From: an uncultured Opitutia bacterium
GTDB lineage: Bacteria > Verrucomicrobiota > Verrucomicrobiia > Opitutales > Opitutaceae
Direction of reading: 5' to 3'
DNA length: 50,306 bases
Assembly (NCBI GenBank): GCA_903861185.1
Contig: CAIOTK010000147.1
Location: 1 to 50,306, forward strand
Made by a program: the position numbers and the translations under genes. Of the stretch, positions 7,971 through 18,635 are shown piece by piece. Numbering within the stretch: the stretch's first letter is position 1; the number at the start of each line of letters is the position of its first letter. Under the pieces are notes generated by a model that searched no databases, was not told the DNA's origin, and saw only the letters and a list, made by a program, of their open reading frames with translations.

Positions 7971-9374
7971 TCAGTCAGTCCGCCGGCAAGGCAGCAGGGC
8001 CGCGTCCTGCATGCCGTGAATGATTTTCTTGTCGGCCGGGCAGAAGGTCGCGAGCGCCCCCGAGAGCCGGGCCTGGCCGCCGGCGACGGTAAAATAGGGG
8101 CAGAGGCGGAGGCGACCGGGCTGCGACCGCGCGTCCGTGACTGCGACGGCATCCGGCGGGTAGATCGGATGTTCCAGCAGACGCGGTTTGCGAAAGACCT
8201 GCAGCACACGGGGATGGTGGGCCGCCTCCGCGAGGGCCTGTTCGAGGGCGGCCTGCCAGACCTCACGCGGGACGTCGCTGCCTAGGGTGACGCCACGCGC
8301 CCCCCAAGCGGACTCGTGAAACCCGCTGATCTTAAGGATCAGGTCTCGTTCCCGCTGCGAGGCGGAGGCCAGCTCCCGCCAATCGTGGAGCGGACGCCCG
8401 CCGACCAGCGGACCGTCGAGCACGGCGCCGGGCGGAAGGGTCGCCGGGTCCACGATCCACGTCGGCGGGATCAACGCGGACAAGATCCGCCGCGCCCCGG
8501 CGCTGAGCACCTCGCCCCAGAAGTCCCGCAACCGGGGGTGGTGAAACAGGGCGAGCGAAAGTTTCTCCTCCTGAAAGGCGCGCAAGGGGGGCGCGACTGC
8601 GACCTCGCCCGCCGCCCACGCATCGAGGATGAAGCGGTGCGCCGGGATATTCGGTAGGTCGAAGAGCTCGAAAAACCGGTAAATGATCTCGATGCGTTCC
8701 GGATTCCCGTCGACGGCTAGGCATAGCGTCGACCCCAGCGGGAAGAGTTCCTCGGGCCGCACGCAATGCACCCGCTGCCCCTGCAGTTGCAGTTGCTGCG
8801 CCAGCCACTCCAGCTCAGGCCGGTAGGTTTCCGCCTCCGCGCTAACTACCAACGCGATGACCGGGTTGCGCACCGCCGGCCGGAGCGCCGCGAGGGCGGC
8901 GTGGAACCGCGTCACCAGTGCATCGCCCGCGCCGAGGATCTCGCCCGTGCCGGCGTAGAGGCGGTTGAGGAAGGCGGTTAGGCCCACGCCGCCCGGGACC
9001 GAGTCCAGTTCGGTCAGGGCCCAGCCCTCTGCCGTGAGCAGCAGATCGGGGCGCAGCAGGGTCGGCAGGGCGCCGCGATTAGCGGGATGGCGCCCGTGGG
9101 CGATCAGTTCCGGCGGCTTGCCCCGGTCGAGGTACTCCGCGACCCACGGCGCGATCAACGGACGGTTACGGAGCAGGTTACGGCCCGCCGCGGAACGCAG
9201 GTAGAGCGTCTCCAGCGCCTGGTGAAACTCGAGGCACGCCGCGCCAATCGCCTCCAATTCGGCAACTTGGGCGCCCGTCAACGGCCAAGCTTCCGGGGAG
9301 AGGCGCCACGTCTTGGCCTCGAAAAAGGTCTGCGCGGCGAAGGCGCCGCGGAGTTCCGCGGGGGACAGGGACAT
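7971..9374 (-). CDS. Conserved protein of unknown function, possibly ATP-grasp-like
   Basis: 467 residues with no signal peptide or membrane segment. I do not recognise the family with certainty. The mid-N-terminal part has RPDLLLTAEGWALTELDSVPGGVGLTAFLNRLY, and the C-terminal half has RDLILKISGFHESAWGARGVTLGSD and LQVFRKP, arranged like the substrate and ATP-binding segments of circularly permuted ATP-grasp ligases (glutathionylspermidine-synthase-like). That comparison is by eye only. The complete reading frame, codon use like its neighbours and position 43 bp behind prfB on the same strand support a real gene, probably at the end of the arg-prfB transcript. Confidence 0.7.
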   Translation of the reverse strand: MSLSPAELRGAFAAQTFFEAKTWRLSPEAWPLTGAQVAELEAIGAACLEFHQALETLYLRSAAGRNLLRNRPLIAPWVAEYLDRGKPPELIAHGRHPANRGALPTLLRPDLLLTAEGWALTELDSVPGGVGLTAFLNRLYAGTGEILGAGDALVTRFHAALAALRPAVRNPVIALVVSAEAETYRPELEWLAQQLQLQGQRVHCVRPEELFPLGSTLCLAVDGNPERIEIIYRFFELFDLPNIPAHRFILDAWAAGEVAVAPPLRAFQEEKLSLALFHHPRLRDFWGEVLSAGARRILSALIPPTWIVDPATLPPGAVLDGPLVGGRPLHDWRELASASQRERDLILKISGFHESAWGARGVTLGSDVPREVWQAALEQALAEAAHHPRVLQVFRKPRLLEHPIYPPDAVAVTDARSQPGRLRLCPYFTVAGGQARLSGALATFCPADKKIIHGMQDAALLPCRRTD

Positions 9375-9417
9375 CGCCGGGAGGGAGAGGACGGCGGTGA
9401 GCCGGCGCGAGCCGGAC

Positions 9418-10564
9418 TCACTCGTCGTCCATCTGGATCTCCTTGTTGCGGTGCCGCGGGCAACCGGCGCGGAGCCACGCGTTAATGAATCGGTCGAGGT
9501 CGCCGTCGAGCACGCCCTGGGTGTCGCTGGTACTCACGCCAGTGCGGAGGTCCTTCACCATCTGGTAGGGCTGGAGGACGTAGCTGCGGATCTGGCTGCC
9601 CCAGCCGATCTCGCCCTTCTCGCCGTAAAACTTATCCATCTCCGCGCGCTGCTCGTCTTGGCGCTTCTCGTAGAGCCGCGCCTTGAGGACGTTCATCGCG
9701 CTGGCGCGGTTCTTGATCTGGGAGCGCTCGTTCTGGCAGACCACCACGATGCCCGAGGGCAAATGCGTGATGCGCACGGCGGAGTCGGTGGTATTGACGC
9801 CCTGACCGCCCTTGCCGGACGAGCGGTACACATCGACCCGGATCTCGCCGTCGGGGATCTCGATGTTTATCTCCTCGTTGATCTCGGCGATCACATCGAT
9901 TGCGCAGAACGAGGTGTGGCGGCGCTTGTTGGCGTCGAACGGGCTGATGCGCACCAGCCGGTGCACGCCGCGCTCTGCCTTCACGTAGCCATAGGCGTTC
10001 TCGCCCTTCACCAGCATCGTGGCGCGGCTGATGCCGGCCTGGTCGCCGGGCTGCACGTCCTGCAGCTCCACGGTGAAGCCGCGCCGCTCGGCCCAGCGGG
10101 AGTACATCCGGAACAGGATGTCGGCCCAGTCGTTAGACTCGGTGCCGCCGGCGCCGGACTGGATGGAGAGGATGGCGTTGTTGCGGTCGAACTGACCGGT
10201 GAGGAAGGCCCCGATCTCAATCGCATCGAGCTCCCGGACCATCGCGGTCACCTGATCATTGAGCTCGGCGGCGTACATCTCCTGCTCGGCGCCGGAGGCG
10301 GCCTCGACGAGTTCCACCATCACGCCCACGTCGTCGACCTTCTTGCGGAAGGCGACCACGGGGAGCACGGCCTTCTTTAAGCCGTTGAGCTTCGCGATGT
10401 GACGTTGGGCGCGCTCGCTGTGGTCCCAGAAAGTGGGCGAGCCCATCTCGGCCTCCATCGCCTCGATCTCGCGCAGTTTTTGTTCGCCGTCAAAGAAACC
10501 TCCACAGGTGGCCGGCGCGCTTCTTGATGTTCTCGATGTGGTTGAAGGTCTCGGGGGCGATCAT
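9418..10564 (-). CDS. prfB: Peptide chain release factor 2 with programmed +1 frameshift
   Basis: The track shows only the downstream part. The gene starts at ATG 10564: [20 protein letters not shown] then WRFL and an in-frame TGA (10490-10492). A +1 shift at CTT-TGA-C enters the long frame ([16 protein letters not shown]...), giving about 381 residues, close to the usual RF2 length. The slip site is the classic one, with an SD-like GGAGG three bases upstream of CTTTGAC. RF2 signatures are present: the SPF stop-codon recognition tripeptide (in [15 protein letters not shown]) and the catalytic GGQ loop ([16 protein letters not shown]). RF2 ends translation at UGA and UAA, and the frameshift autoregulates its level. 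It lies downstream of argG on the same strand. Confidence 0.96.
10480..10510 (-). promoter_or_regulatory. prfB programmed frameshift site
   Basis: On the minus strand the sequence is TGGAGGTTTCTTTGACGG. It contains an internal Shine-Dalgarno-like GGAGG, a 3-base spacer, the slippery CTT and the in-frame TGA followed by C. When RF2 is scarce the ribosome slips +1 on CUU-U and makes full-length RF2. The 24-codon lead ORF upstream ends here. Confidence 0.93.
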
Positions 10565-10637
10565 AGTGGCGAGGAGGCAGGCAACCGCCCCGGGCGGAAA
10601 GCACAAGCGCGCATTCCGACCGGGGGGGGGCTCCACG

Positions 10638-11864
<1,227 letters not shown>

Positions 11865-11884
11865 AGGAAGGGGGTAGGGCCGGC

Positions 11885-12832
11885 TCAGCGACGGCCGGCG
11901 AGGCGGGTGAGGATCGCCTTCTGCATGTGGAGGCGGTTCTCCGCCTCGTCGAAGATGAGCGACCGCGGGCTCGCGAGCACCTCGGGCGAGACCTCCTCGC
12001 CGGGATGCGCGGGCAAGCAGTGGAGGAAGAACGCGTCGGGGCGGGCGGCGGCGAACAGCTTGGGCGTGACCGCGTACGGCGCCATCTGCCGGCGGCGGGC
12101 GCGGGACTCCTCCTCCTTACCCATGCTCACCCATACGTCGGTGTAGACCACATCGGCGTCGCGCACGGCTTCGTAAGGGTCGGTGGTGAAGGTGTAACCG
12201 CCGGTGAGGCCGGACTCCCGCAGCAAGGCGTCGACCGCCGGGGTGGGCGCGAAAGCCTTCGGTCCCGCAAGGGCGACCTTCATCCCGAAGAGGTTGCCGC
12301 CGAGGATCCACGAGTTGGCCACGTTGCAGGCCGCGTCGCCGAGGAAGGCGATCTTGCGCCCGCGGAGGGAACCAAAGAGCGCCGCGCCCGAGGTGCCGCG
12401 GGTCCAGCGCTCCGCGAGAGTGAACGCGTCCGCGTAGATCTGGCAGGGATGCAACAGATCGGTGAGGGCGTTGATCACCGGCACGGTGCCGGCGGCCGCG
12501 AGGCGCACCACATCTTGGTGGTCGAAGGTGCGGACGATCAGCCCGTGGACAAAGCGGGAGAGGACGCGCGCGGTATCCTCGATCGACTCACCGCGGCCGA
12601 GCTGGATGTCGTTGCGGTTAAGAAACAGGGGGCGGGCGCCGAGCTCGTGGAGACCGACCTCGAAGGAGACGCGAGTGCGGGTCGAGGACTTGGAGAAGAT
12701 GAGGGCCCAGGTCTGTCCCTCCAAGGGGCGGGGTCCCTTCCGGCCGCGGCGGCGCTTAAGGTCCCGGGCCAGGGCGAACAACCCGGGCAGGGCGGAGCGC
12801 GGGACGTCGGTTTCTTGGAGGAAGTGCGGCAT
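11885..12832 (-). CDS. argF: Ornithine carbamoyltransferase
   Basis: 315 residues. It transfers the carbamoyl group from carbamoyl phosphate to ornithine, giving citrulline. The carbamoyl-phosphate loop SSTRTR (49-54) and [25 protein letters not shown] are typical, as is [15 protein letters not shown]. The ornithine-binding [16 protein letters not shown] contains the catalytic Cys of the HCLP motif, which separates OTCases from ATCases. It sits between argD and argG on the minus strand. Its N-terminus is short, starting directly at [10 protein letters not shown]. Confidence 0.96.
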   Translation of the reverse strand: MPHFLQETDVPRSALPGLFALARDLKRRRGRKGPRPLEGQTWALIFSKSSTRTRVSFEVGLHELGARPLFLNRNDIQLGRGESIEDTARVLSRFVHGLIVRTFDHQDVVRLAAAGTVPVINALTDLLHPCQIYADAFTLAERWTRGTSGAALFGSLRGRKIAFLGDAACNVANSWILGGNLFGMKVALAGPKAFAPTPAVDALLRESGLTGGYTFTTDPYEAVRDADVVYTDVWVSMGKEEESRARRRQMAPYAVTPKLFAAARPDAFFLHCLPAHPGEEVSPEVLASPRSLIFDEAENRLHMQKAILTRLAGRR

Positions 12833-12876
12833 CGGAAAGGGTCGGACCCTAGGCGGCGGCGGCGCGGCGAACGAGG

Positions 12877-12901
12877 AAAAAACCGCCGCTCAGGCCGCGG
12901 C
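12877..12901 (-). terminator. Weak terminator-like hairpin at the argD stop codon
   Basis: On the minus strand GCCGC-N7-GCGGC is followed by GG and six T (the A run at 12877-12882). The stem is only 5 bp and overlaps the argD stop codon. It could reduce read-through into argF, but the short stem makes the call uncertain. Confidence 0.3.
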
Positions 12902-14110
12902 ACCGAGCACCGCGCGGAGGATCGCGACGGCCTCCGCCAGCTCGGCGGACGTGGCGTTCAGCGGGGGTAGCAGGCGGATGACATTGCCGCCCGCCGCGGC
13001 CGCGAGGAGGCCACGCTCGCGCAGGGCGGCCAGCACGGGCGCGGGATCCGCGGCAAACTGGAGTCCGACGAGGTAACCTTGGCCACGCACCGCGAGTACC
13101 TTGGCCGGATGCTCCGCCGCCAAGGCCCGCAATTCGGCCAGCCACGGGGCGCTACGGGCGCGGACGGCCGCGAGCAGGTCCTCGCGCTCAAGCACATCAA
13201 GCACGGCCAACGCGGCCGCGCAGGCCAGGGGGGTGCCCCCGAAGGTGGTCCCGTGGTTGCCCGGTTGGAACAGGTCCGCGTGCGGTTCGCTGAGCCAGAT
13301 TGCGCCGATGGGGAACCCGCCCCCTAGGCCCTTGGCCATCCCAATGGCGTCCGGCCGGACGCCCGCGTGCTCGAACGCGAAAAAGTGCCCGGTCCGGCCG
13401 ATGCCGCACTGCACCTCGTCGAGCAGCAGGAGCAGGTTGCGCTCCGTGCACAGGCGGCGGAGTCCTTGCAGGAATTCCGGGGTACAGGGCTGGATGCCGC
13501 CCTCGCCTTGGATCGTCTCCACGAAGATGGCGGCGGTCTCGTCATCGACCAGCCGGGCGAAGCCGTCGAGGTCGTTCAGATCCGCGAAGGCGAACCCGGG
13601 AACGAGCGGGCGGAAGCCACCCTGAATCTTTTCCTGCGGGGTCGCGCTCATCCCTCCGAACGTACGACCGTGAAAGGCGTTCCGCGCGCAGATCACCTTG
13701 TAGCAACGCCCCTCGACGCCGCCGGACTTCCGGCGGCCGTGGAGGCGGGCGAGTTTCAACAGGCCCTCGTTCGCCTCCGCCCCACTGTTACAGAAGAACA
13801 CCCGGCCCGGCCCGGCGTGGCCAACCAGCCGGCGGGCCAGCTCGCCCTGCCCCGGGTTGCGGAACAGGTTGCTCACGTGCACCAGCTCCGCGGCCTGCCG
13901 CTGCACCGCGGCGACCCAATGCGGATGGCAATGGCCGAGCGCCGACACCGCGATGCCCGAGGTGAAGTCGAGGTAACTCCGGCCGGCGTCATCCCACACG
14001 CGGGTGCCCGCGCCACGCACGAGCGTGAGCGGAGCCCGCGCGTAGTTGCGCATCACGTGCGCGTCATAGAGGTCAGCGGTGGAGGCGCGGACGACCGGGG
14101 AAGGATCCAT
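12890..14110 (-). CDS. argD: Acetylornithine aminotransferase
   Basis: 406 residues, a class III PLP-dependent aminotransferase of the ArgD/SucC/AstC group. It converts N-acetylglutamate semialdehyde plus glutamate to N-acetylornithine. Visible signatures are FFCNSGAEANEGLLKLAR, NAFHGRTFGGMSAT, the cofactor Asp in LLLLDEVQCGIGRTG and the Schiff-base lysine K260 in GMAKGLGGGFPIGA. FGGTPLACAAALAVLDVL lies downstream. Its place between argB and argF supports arginine synthesis; some ArgD enzymes also act as succinyldiaminopimelate aminotransferases, which sequence alone does not exclude. Confidence 0.95.
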   Translation of the reverse strand: MDPSPVVRASTADLYDAHVMRNYARAPLTLVRGAGTRVWDDAGRSYLDFTSGIAVSALGHCHPHWVAAVQRQAAELVHVSNLFRNPGQGELARRLVGHAGPGRVFFCNSGAEANEGLLKLARLHGRRKSGGVEGRCYKVICARNAFHGRTFGGMSATPQEKIQGGFRPLVPGFAFADLNDLDGFARLVDDETAAIFVETIQGEGGIQPCTPEFLQGLRRLCTERNLLLLLDEVQCGIGRTGHFFAFEHAGVRPDAIGMAKGLGGGFPIGAIWLSEPHADLFQPGNHGTTFGGTPLACAAALAVLDVLEREDLLAAVRARSAPWLAELRALAAEHPAKVLAVRGQGYLVGLQFAADPAPVLAALRERGLLAAAAGGNVIRLLPPLNATSAELAEAVAILRAVLGAAA

Positions 14111-14167
14111 GGAAAAAAGAGAGAAGGGCTAAACCCGCGGCAGCCGCCGGCGGACAGCCGAAGGCGT

Positions 14168-15049
14168 TCAGCCGAGCACGATCTCGGTACCGATGCCCTT
14201 GTCGGTGAAGATCTCCAACAAGAGCGAGTGGGCGAGCCGGCCGTCGATGAAGTGCACGCGCTGAACGCCCTCCTGCAGGGCCCGCACCGCGCTCTGCACC
14301 TTGGGCCGCATCCCCTTGTCGATCACACCGCGGCGCTTGAGCTCCTCGACCTGCCCCGTCTTCAGCGTGGAGATCAACGAGCTCGGGTCCGAGGGATTGG
14401 AGAGCAGGCCCGGCACGTCGCTCATATACACCAACCGCCGGGCGCGCAGCGCACTGGCCACCCGGCCGGCGGCGAGGTCGGCATTGATGTTATAAGGCTT
14501 GCCGTCGTAACCCTCCGCCACAGGCGAGATGATCGGGATGAAGCCCTCGCTGATCTCCTTCTTGATCAGCTTAACTTTCACCTCCGTGACGTCGCCCACG
14601 TAGCCGAGATCCACCGCGTTGCCATCGTCGTCGGTGGCCAGCTTCTGGCAGACGAGCACGCTGTCCCCCGGGAGTCCCTTGGGTCGGGCTTTGGCCGCGG
14701 CCACCGCCTCGCAGACGTCTCGGTTGACGATCTCGTCGAGCGTCTTCTTGACCACCGCGATGGTCGCGGCGTCGGTCACGCGCAGGCCGTTCACGAAGGA
14801 GGCCTTGAGGCCGGACTCCGCCATCGCCTTAGTGATGGCCTTGCCGCCGCCGTGCACCACCACGACGTTGATCCCGCAGGCGGCGAGGAAAGCGATGTCG
14901 TGCGCGACCCGCGTGCGCGCCGCCGGGTCGGGGTCGTCCATGAAACTGCCCCCGTACTTCACGACGAAGGTGGAGCCCCGGAAATCCTGGATGTAGGGCA
15001 AGGCCTCGAGCAGCACCTTGGCCTTAGCGGTGACTTCGGCGACGTTCAT
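14168..15049 (-). CDS. argB: Acetylglutamate kinase
   Basis: 293 residues from ATG 15049 ([20 protein letters not shown]); the track start is a TTG eight codons earlier and is unnecessary. An amino-acid-kinase fold protein that phosphorylates N-acetylglutamate. Signatures are [12 protein letters not shown] (ATP-binding Lys), [12 protein letters not shown] and [16 protein letters not shown]. The N-terminal helix before the kinase core resembles that of arginine-sensitive hexameric enzymes, so feedback inhibition by arginine is plausible, as expected when ArgJ recycles acetyl groups. It heads the argB-D-F-G run and is divergent from argJ across a 197-bp intergenic region. Confidence 0.96.
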   Translation of the reverse strand: MNVAEVTAKAKVLLEALPYIQDFRGSTFVVKYGGSFMDDPDPAARTRVAHDIAFLAACGINVVVVHGGGKAITKAMAESGLKASFVNGLRVTDAATIAVVKKTLDEIVNRDVCEAVAAAKARPKGLPGDSVLVCQKLATDDDGNAVDLGYVGDVTEVKVKLIKKEISEGFIPIISPVAEGYDGKPYNINADLAAGRVASALRARRLVYMSDVPGLLSNPSDPSSLISTLKTGQVEELKRRGVIDKGMRPKVQSAVRALQEGVQRVHFIDGRLAHSLLLEIFTDKGIGTEIVLG

Positions 15050-15246
15050 CGGGCGGTCAGGACGCCCGGCCAACGGCCGGGAGGGAGCGGGGGAAGGCGG
15101 AGCGCGCGTTCACGGAATCAAGCGAAGAGGAGCGACTAAGACACCCTCGGCCGGCATTTCCACCAAAAACTTCGCGCGCCGGCCCCGCGAGTGGCGCGCG
15201 CCGGTTTTGCCTTCACACCTTGCCGCGACCCGCCCACTTCTCTCGC

Positions 15247-16563
15247 GTGCCCAGCACGCAACTCACCTTCGCCGACCGCGCCGCGCACCGCGCGTGGCTC
15301 GCGGCCCAGTCTTCCCTCCCCGCCGGATTCCGCGTCGGCCGCGCCAGCTTCGACTTCACGCCGCGCGAGGCGCCGAAGCCCGCCCGGATGAACCTGACCG
15401 TGATCGCGCTGGACCAGCCGACCCCCGCGTTCGCCGCCCTGTTCACGCGCAACGCCTTCCCCGGCGCGCCGGTCATCATCGGTCGAACCCGGCTCGCGGA
15501 GCCCTCGCTCGGCGCCATCGTCATCAATAACAAGATCTCCAACGTCTGCGCACCCGACGGCGTCGCGACCGCCGAGCGCGTGTGCGCCGCCGCCGCCGCG
15601 CAGCTCGGGCTCTCCCCGCGCCAAGTGCTCCCCTCCTCCACCGGCGTCATCGGCTGGGCACTGCCCGAGGAGGCGATGATCGCCGCCCTGCCCGCCGCCG
15701 TCGGCGCGCTCGCGCCAGGCTCCGTCCTACCCGCCGCCGAGGGCATCGTGACCACCGACCTGTACCCGAAGGTCCGCCGGGCGGACGTCGGCGGTGGCAG
15801 CATCGTTGGCATCGCGAAGGGCGCCGGGATGATCGAACCCAACTTGGCCACGATGCTCGTGTACATCCTAACCGACATCGCGGTGCCCCGCGCGGAGCTC
15901 CGCCAGATGCTGGCCCGTGCCGCAGACGCCAGCTTCAACGCCATCAGCATCGACAGCGACACGAGCACCTCCGACACCGTGGTCGCACTCTCCTCCGGCC
16001 GCGTGCCCTTCGCGGACTGGGGCGCCTTTGAACGCGCCCTGCACCAGGTCTGCCGCGACTTGGCGGAGGACGTCGTCCGCAACGGCGAAGGGATCCGCCA
16101 CGTGATCCGGGTCACGGTCCGCGAAGCGGCGAGCCCCGCGCTAGCTCGCGCCCTCGGCAAGGCGGTCGTCAATGGACCTCTATTTAAGTGCGCCGTCGCC
16201 GGCAACGACCCGAACGTGGGTCGCCTGATCCAGGCGATCGGTAAGCACGTGGGCGCGCACGCGCCGGGCACCGACCTCTCAGGCCTGCGGGCCTCCCTCG
16301 GCGGGATCGAGATCTTCTCCGGCGGCGTATTCCGTCTCAACCCGGAGAAGGAGGCCGCGCTCGTGGCGCACCTCCGCAGCGCGGAGCTCTACGCCAGCCA
16401 AGTAGGACCCGACGGCGTGTTCAGTGCGCCGATCGACTTCCCGCCGCACGAGCGCGCGGTCGAACTCGAAATCGCCCTCGGGAACGGCGCGGCCTCCGCC
16501 ACCGTCCTCGGCGGCGATCTTACCCACGAGTACGTGAGCGAGAACGCCGACTACCGCTCCTGA
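15247..16563 (+). CDS. argJ: Glutamate N-acetyltransferase / ornithine acetyltransferase (ArgJ)
   Basis: 438 residues from GTG 15247; the track TTG at 15220 adds nine non-family residues. ArgJ moves the acetyl group from N-acetylornithine to glutamate, closing the cyclic arginine pathway. The precursor cleaves itself before the catalytic Thr in EPNLATMLV (Thr202 here), giving alpha and beta chains. Other signatures are LPSSTGVIGWALP, GIVTTDLYPK, FNAISIDSDTSTSDTV, AGNDPNVGRLIQAIGKH and the C-terminal GGDLTHEYVSENADYRS. The stretch IVINNKISNVCAPDG is unusual: most family members have a V-N-S-G-N-A-N-A-type sequence there. It is the only plus-strand arg gene, divergent from argB and convergent with argC. 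Confidence 0.94.
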   Translation: MPSTQLTFADRAAHRAWLAAQSSLPAGFRVGRASFDFTPREAPKPARMNLTVIALDQPTPAFAALFTRNAFPGAPVIIGRTRLAEPSLGAIVINNKISNVCAPDGVATAERVCAAAAAQLGLSPRQVLPSSTGVIGWALPEEAMIAALPAAVGALAPGSVLPAAEGIVTTDLYPKVRRADVGGGSIVGIAKGAGMIEPNLATMLVYILTDIAVPRAELRQMLARAADASFNAISIDSDTSTSDTVVALSSGRVPFADWGAFERALHQVCRDLAEDVVRNGEGIRHVIRVTVREAASPALARALGKAVVNGPLFKCAVAGNDPNVGRLIQAIGKHVGAHAPGTDLSGLRASLGGIEIFSGGVFRLNPEKEAALVAHLRSAELYASQVGPDGVFSAPIDFPPHERAVELEIALGNGAASATVLGGDLTHEYVSENADYRS

Positions 16564-16586
16564 AACGCCGGCGGCGGCCGCCGAGC

Positions 16587-17612
16587 TCAGGCAAGACCCG
16601 CCGTCTCGGGGAAGCCGCACCAAAGGTTCATAATCTGAACCGCTTGGCCGCTCGCCCCCTTCATCAGGTTATCCTCCGCGATGGTGAGGACGAAATTACC
16701 CGTGCGCGGATCGTGCGCGGCCCCGAGATCCACGCGGTTGGTGCCGACGACGTGAGCCGTGTCGGGCGTCTCCCCGGCGGCGAGTAGCTGGACGAACGGC
16801 CGCCCCGCGTAGGCTGCCTGCCACGCGGCCTGGAGCGCCGCGAGGTCAGCTCCCGGGGCGGCGGGCACGGTGATGGTGGTGGCGATGCCGCGGCGCATCG
16901 GCGCTAGGTGCGGATTGAACTGGATCACCGTCGGCGCACCGGTCTGGAGCGCGAGCTGCTCCTCGACCTCCGCGAGGTGGCGGTGCTTCACCAGCCCGTA
17001 GGCCTTGATGCTTTCCGCCCGCTCCACGAACAGGTACATCTCCTCGGCCTTCTTCCCGGCACCGCTCACCCCGCTGTAGGAATTTACGACGATGTGCTGC
17101 CGCGAGATTACCCCCGCGCGCAACAAAGGGATCAGCGGGATCAGGATGCTGGTGGGATAACAGCCCGGCGCCGCGACGAGCCGCGCCTCCGTGCGCCAGG
17201 CGGGCGCGGTGAGCTCGGGCAGCACGAACCGCGCGGAGGGCAAAAGCTCCGGCGCGGGGTGCGGGCCGTAGTAACGCTCGTAGGTCGCCTGATCGGCGAT
17301 GCGGAAGTCCGCGCTGAGGTCGATGACGCGCTTGCCCGCGGCCACCAGGACCCTCGCGTAGGCGGCGGCGGCCCCGTGGGGCAGCGCGAGGAACAGCAGG
17401 TCGAGATCGGAGGCCGCCAGCGCGGCCGCATCCGAATCAGTGAAGTGCAGCCCCCGGTCGAGCCCACGCAGCGCGGGGATGACGGCCGCCAGCCGTTTGC
17501 CCGCCTGGCTCCGCGAGGTGACCGCGGCCAGCTCCACCCGTGGATGACCGAGCAAGAGCTTGACCAAGACTTCACCGGAATAACCCGAGGCGCCAACAAT
17601 GCCGACTTTCAT
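16587..17612 (-). CDS. argC: N-acetyl-gamma-glutamyl-phosphate reductase
   Basis: 341 residues from ATG 17612 (MKVGIVGASGYSGEVLVKLL); the longer track start lacks family similarity. It reduces N-acetylglutamyl phosphate with NADPH to the semialdehyde, the step between ArgB and ArgD. The Rossmann GxSGYSGxE dinucleotide motif starts the protein. The catalytic Cys lies in LVAAPGCYPTSILIPL, and NSYSGVSGAGKKAEE and FNPHLAPMRRGI are conserved. It is convergent with argJ (23-bp gap) and transcribed apart from the argB-D-F-G run. Confidence 0.95.
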   Translation of the reverse strand: MKVGIVGASGYSGEVLVKLLLGHPRVELAAVTSRSQAGKRLAAVIPALRGLDRGLHFTDSDAAALAASDLDLLFLALPHGAAAAYARVLVAAGKRVIDLSADFRIADQATYERYYGPHPAPELLPSARFVLPELTAPAWRTEARLVAAPGCYPTSILIPLIPLLRAGVISRQHIVVNSYSGVSGAGKKAEEMYLFVERAESIKAYGLVKHRHLAEVEEQLALQTGAPTVIQFNPHLAPMRRGIATTITVPAAPGADLAALQAAWQAAYAGRPFVQLLAAGETPDTAHVVGTNRVDLGAAHDPRTGNFVLTIAEDNLMKGASGQAVQIMNLWCGFPETAGLA

Positions 17613-17712
17613 AAAGGAAGAATCTCCCACGCTCACCTTCCCTCCGCCCCAAGGCCAGAGCGAAGTGCCCCCTAGGGAAACCGTCGCGGACGAGCGCCCC
17701 GCGCTAGGTGCG

Positions 17713-17753
17713 AAAACAAAAAGGGCGGCGCCCGGGAATCCGGAGCGCCGCCC
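17713..17753 (-). terminator. Rho-independent terminator of the TorF-like porin gene
   Basis: Read on the minus strand, a 9-bp GC stem (GGGCGGCGC / GCGCCGCCC) with a 13-base loop is followed by TTTTTGTTTT. It starts 18 bases after the stop codon of the porin gene. Strong canonical form. Confidence 0.88.
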
Positions 17754-17771
17754 GATTTCGGAACCGGGACG

Positions 17772-18560
17772 TCAGAACGAGACCGAGTAGCCGACCGAAG
17801 CCACCCAGCGGCCGACGGCGAGGGTGTTGATCGCCTTCGGCGTGTTGCCCTGCTTCAGGAAGGCGTCGCGGCCCTCGGTATACGCCACACCCAAAATGAC
17901 CTTCGACTCCTTGCTCACTTGGACCGGCAAGGAAGCGCCGAGCAGCCAGTAGTCACCCCAGGACTTCACCGCGGGCGAGGTGCCGTTGGCCGCGTCCTTG
18001 AGCAGGAACGTGCCCAGCTGCGCCGTGAGGGCGAGCTCGGTGCCCAGATCCTTCAGCGCCACCGCGTAGGCGGCCGTGACCTCATAGGTCGCCCCACGCA
18101 GCGTCACGTCGTAGTACACCTTAGGCGTGAATTTGATGCCCTCGACGGTGTAGTTCACGGCCACGCTGGGCTCGAAGGTCGACTTGTAGAAGCCGGCGGC
18201 CTTGTCCGCCTTCGGGTAGGTATAGAGAGTCGCTCCGGGGACAATCGAGAGGTCCTTGCCGAGCGCCATCGTGTAGGAACCGTAGAGATCCAGTTCCGGA
18301 TCCGAGCTGCCCGGGACCTGATCATCGATCACGAAGTTGCCCCAGACACCGGCGGTGAAGTCGCCGGCCGCCGCCTCAATGGTCGGCTGGAAGCCGCCGG
18401 CATTGAGCCGCTGGCCGCGGAACATATACTGAGTCACGAGGGTGCCGGTAGCGGTGATCGCAACCGCCGGGGCGGCAGCGGCGGGGGCGGCCGGAGCCTG
18501 GCCGAACGCAGGCAGGGCAACGGCGGAGCCGAGGAGAACAAGGAGGAGTTTGTGGTTCAT
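17772..18560 (-). CDS. TorF-family putative outer-membrane porin
   Basis: 262 residues from ATG 18560 (MNHKLLLVLLGSAVALPAFG, a signal peptide with a likely cut near AFGQA); the track start 70 codons upstream lies in the promoter region and is rejected. After an Ala/Pro linker comes ITATGTLVTQYMFRGQRLNAGGFQPTIEA, the opening of TorF-type (TIGR02001-like) beta-barrels. Alternating aromatic strands follow, ending in VGRWVASVGYSVSF with a C-terminal Phe for BAM insertion. It is divergent from a second barrel gene and the urea transport operon, and a sigma-54-like element lies just upstream. A role in passage of a small nitrogen solute is inferred from this context. Confidence 0.85.
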   Translation of the reverse strand: MNHKLLLVLLGSAVALPAFGQAPAAPAAAAPAVAITATGTLVTQYMFRGQRLNAGGFQPTIEAAAGDFTAGVWGNFVIDDQVPGSSDPELDLYGSYTMALGKDLSIVPGATLYTYPKADKAAGFYKSTFEPSVAVNYTVEGIKFTPKVYYDVTLRGATYEVTAAYAVALKDLGTELALTAQLGTFLLKDAANGTSPAVKSWGDYWLLGASLPVQVSKESKVILGVAYTEGRDAFLKQGNTPKAINTLAVGRWVASVGYSVSF

Positions 18561-18597
18561 GGTGGGAGGTTGGATTGAATCGAACGAGCCCACGTAA

Positions 18598-18613
18598 GCA
18601 GACTTCGGGCCAA
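18598..18613 (-). promoter_or_regulatory. Sigma-54-type -24/-12 promoter for the TorF-like porin
   Basis: On the minus strand the sequence is TTGGCCCGAAGTCTGCT. The invariant GG and GC are exactly 10 bases apart, and it matches the consensus TTGGCACGN4TTGCW except at two positions. A start about 12 bases past the GC would leave a leader of about 26 bases before ATG 18560. Confidence 0.6.
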
Positions 18614-18635
18614 TTCCGAGCGCGACTGAAAGTTT

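Noticed and set aside
13367-15139. 590-aa plus-strand ORF over argD-argB
   Set aside because: It is antisense to two confident arg genes and is His/Arg/Leu-rich without motifs.
15173-15204. Inverted repeat CGCGCGCC-N12-GGCGCGCG and direct repeat CGCGCGCCGG upstream of argJ
   Set aside because: It has low complexity in a GC-rich background and no resemblance to an ARG box; the T tracts beside it are too short or offset for a convincing terminator.
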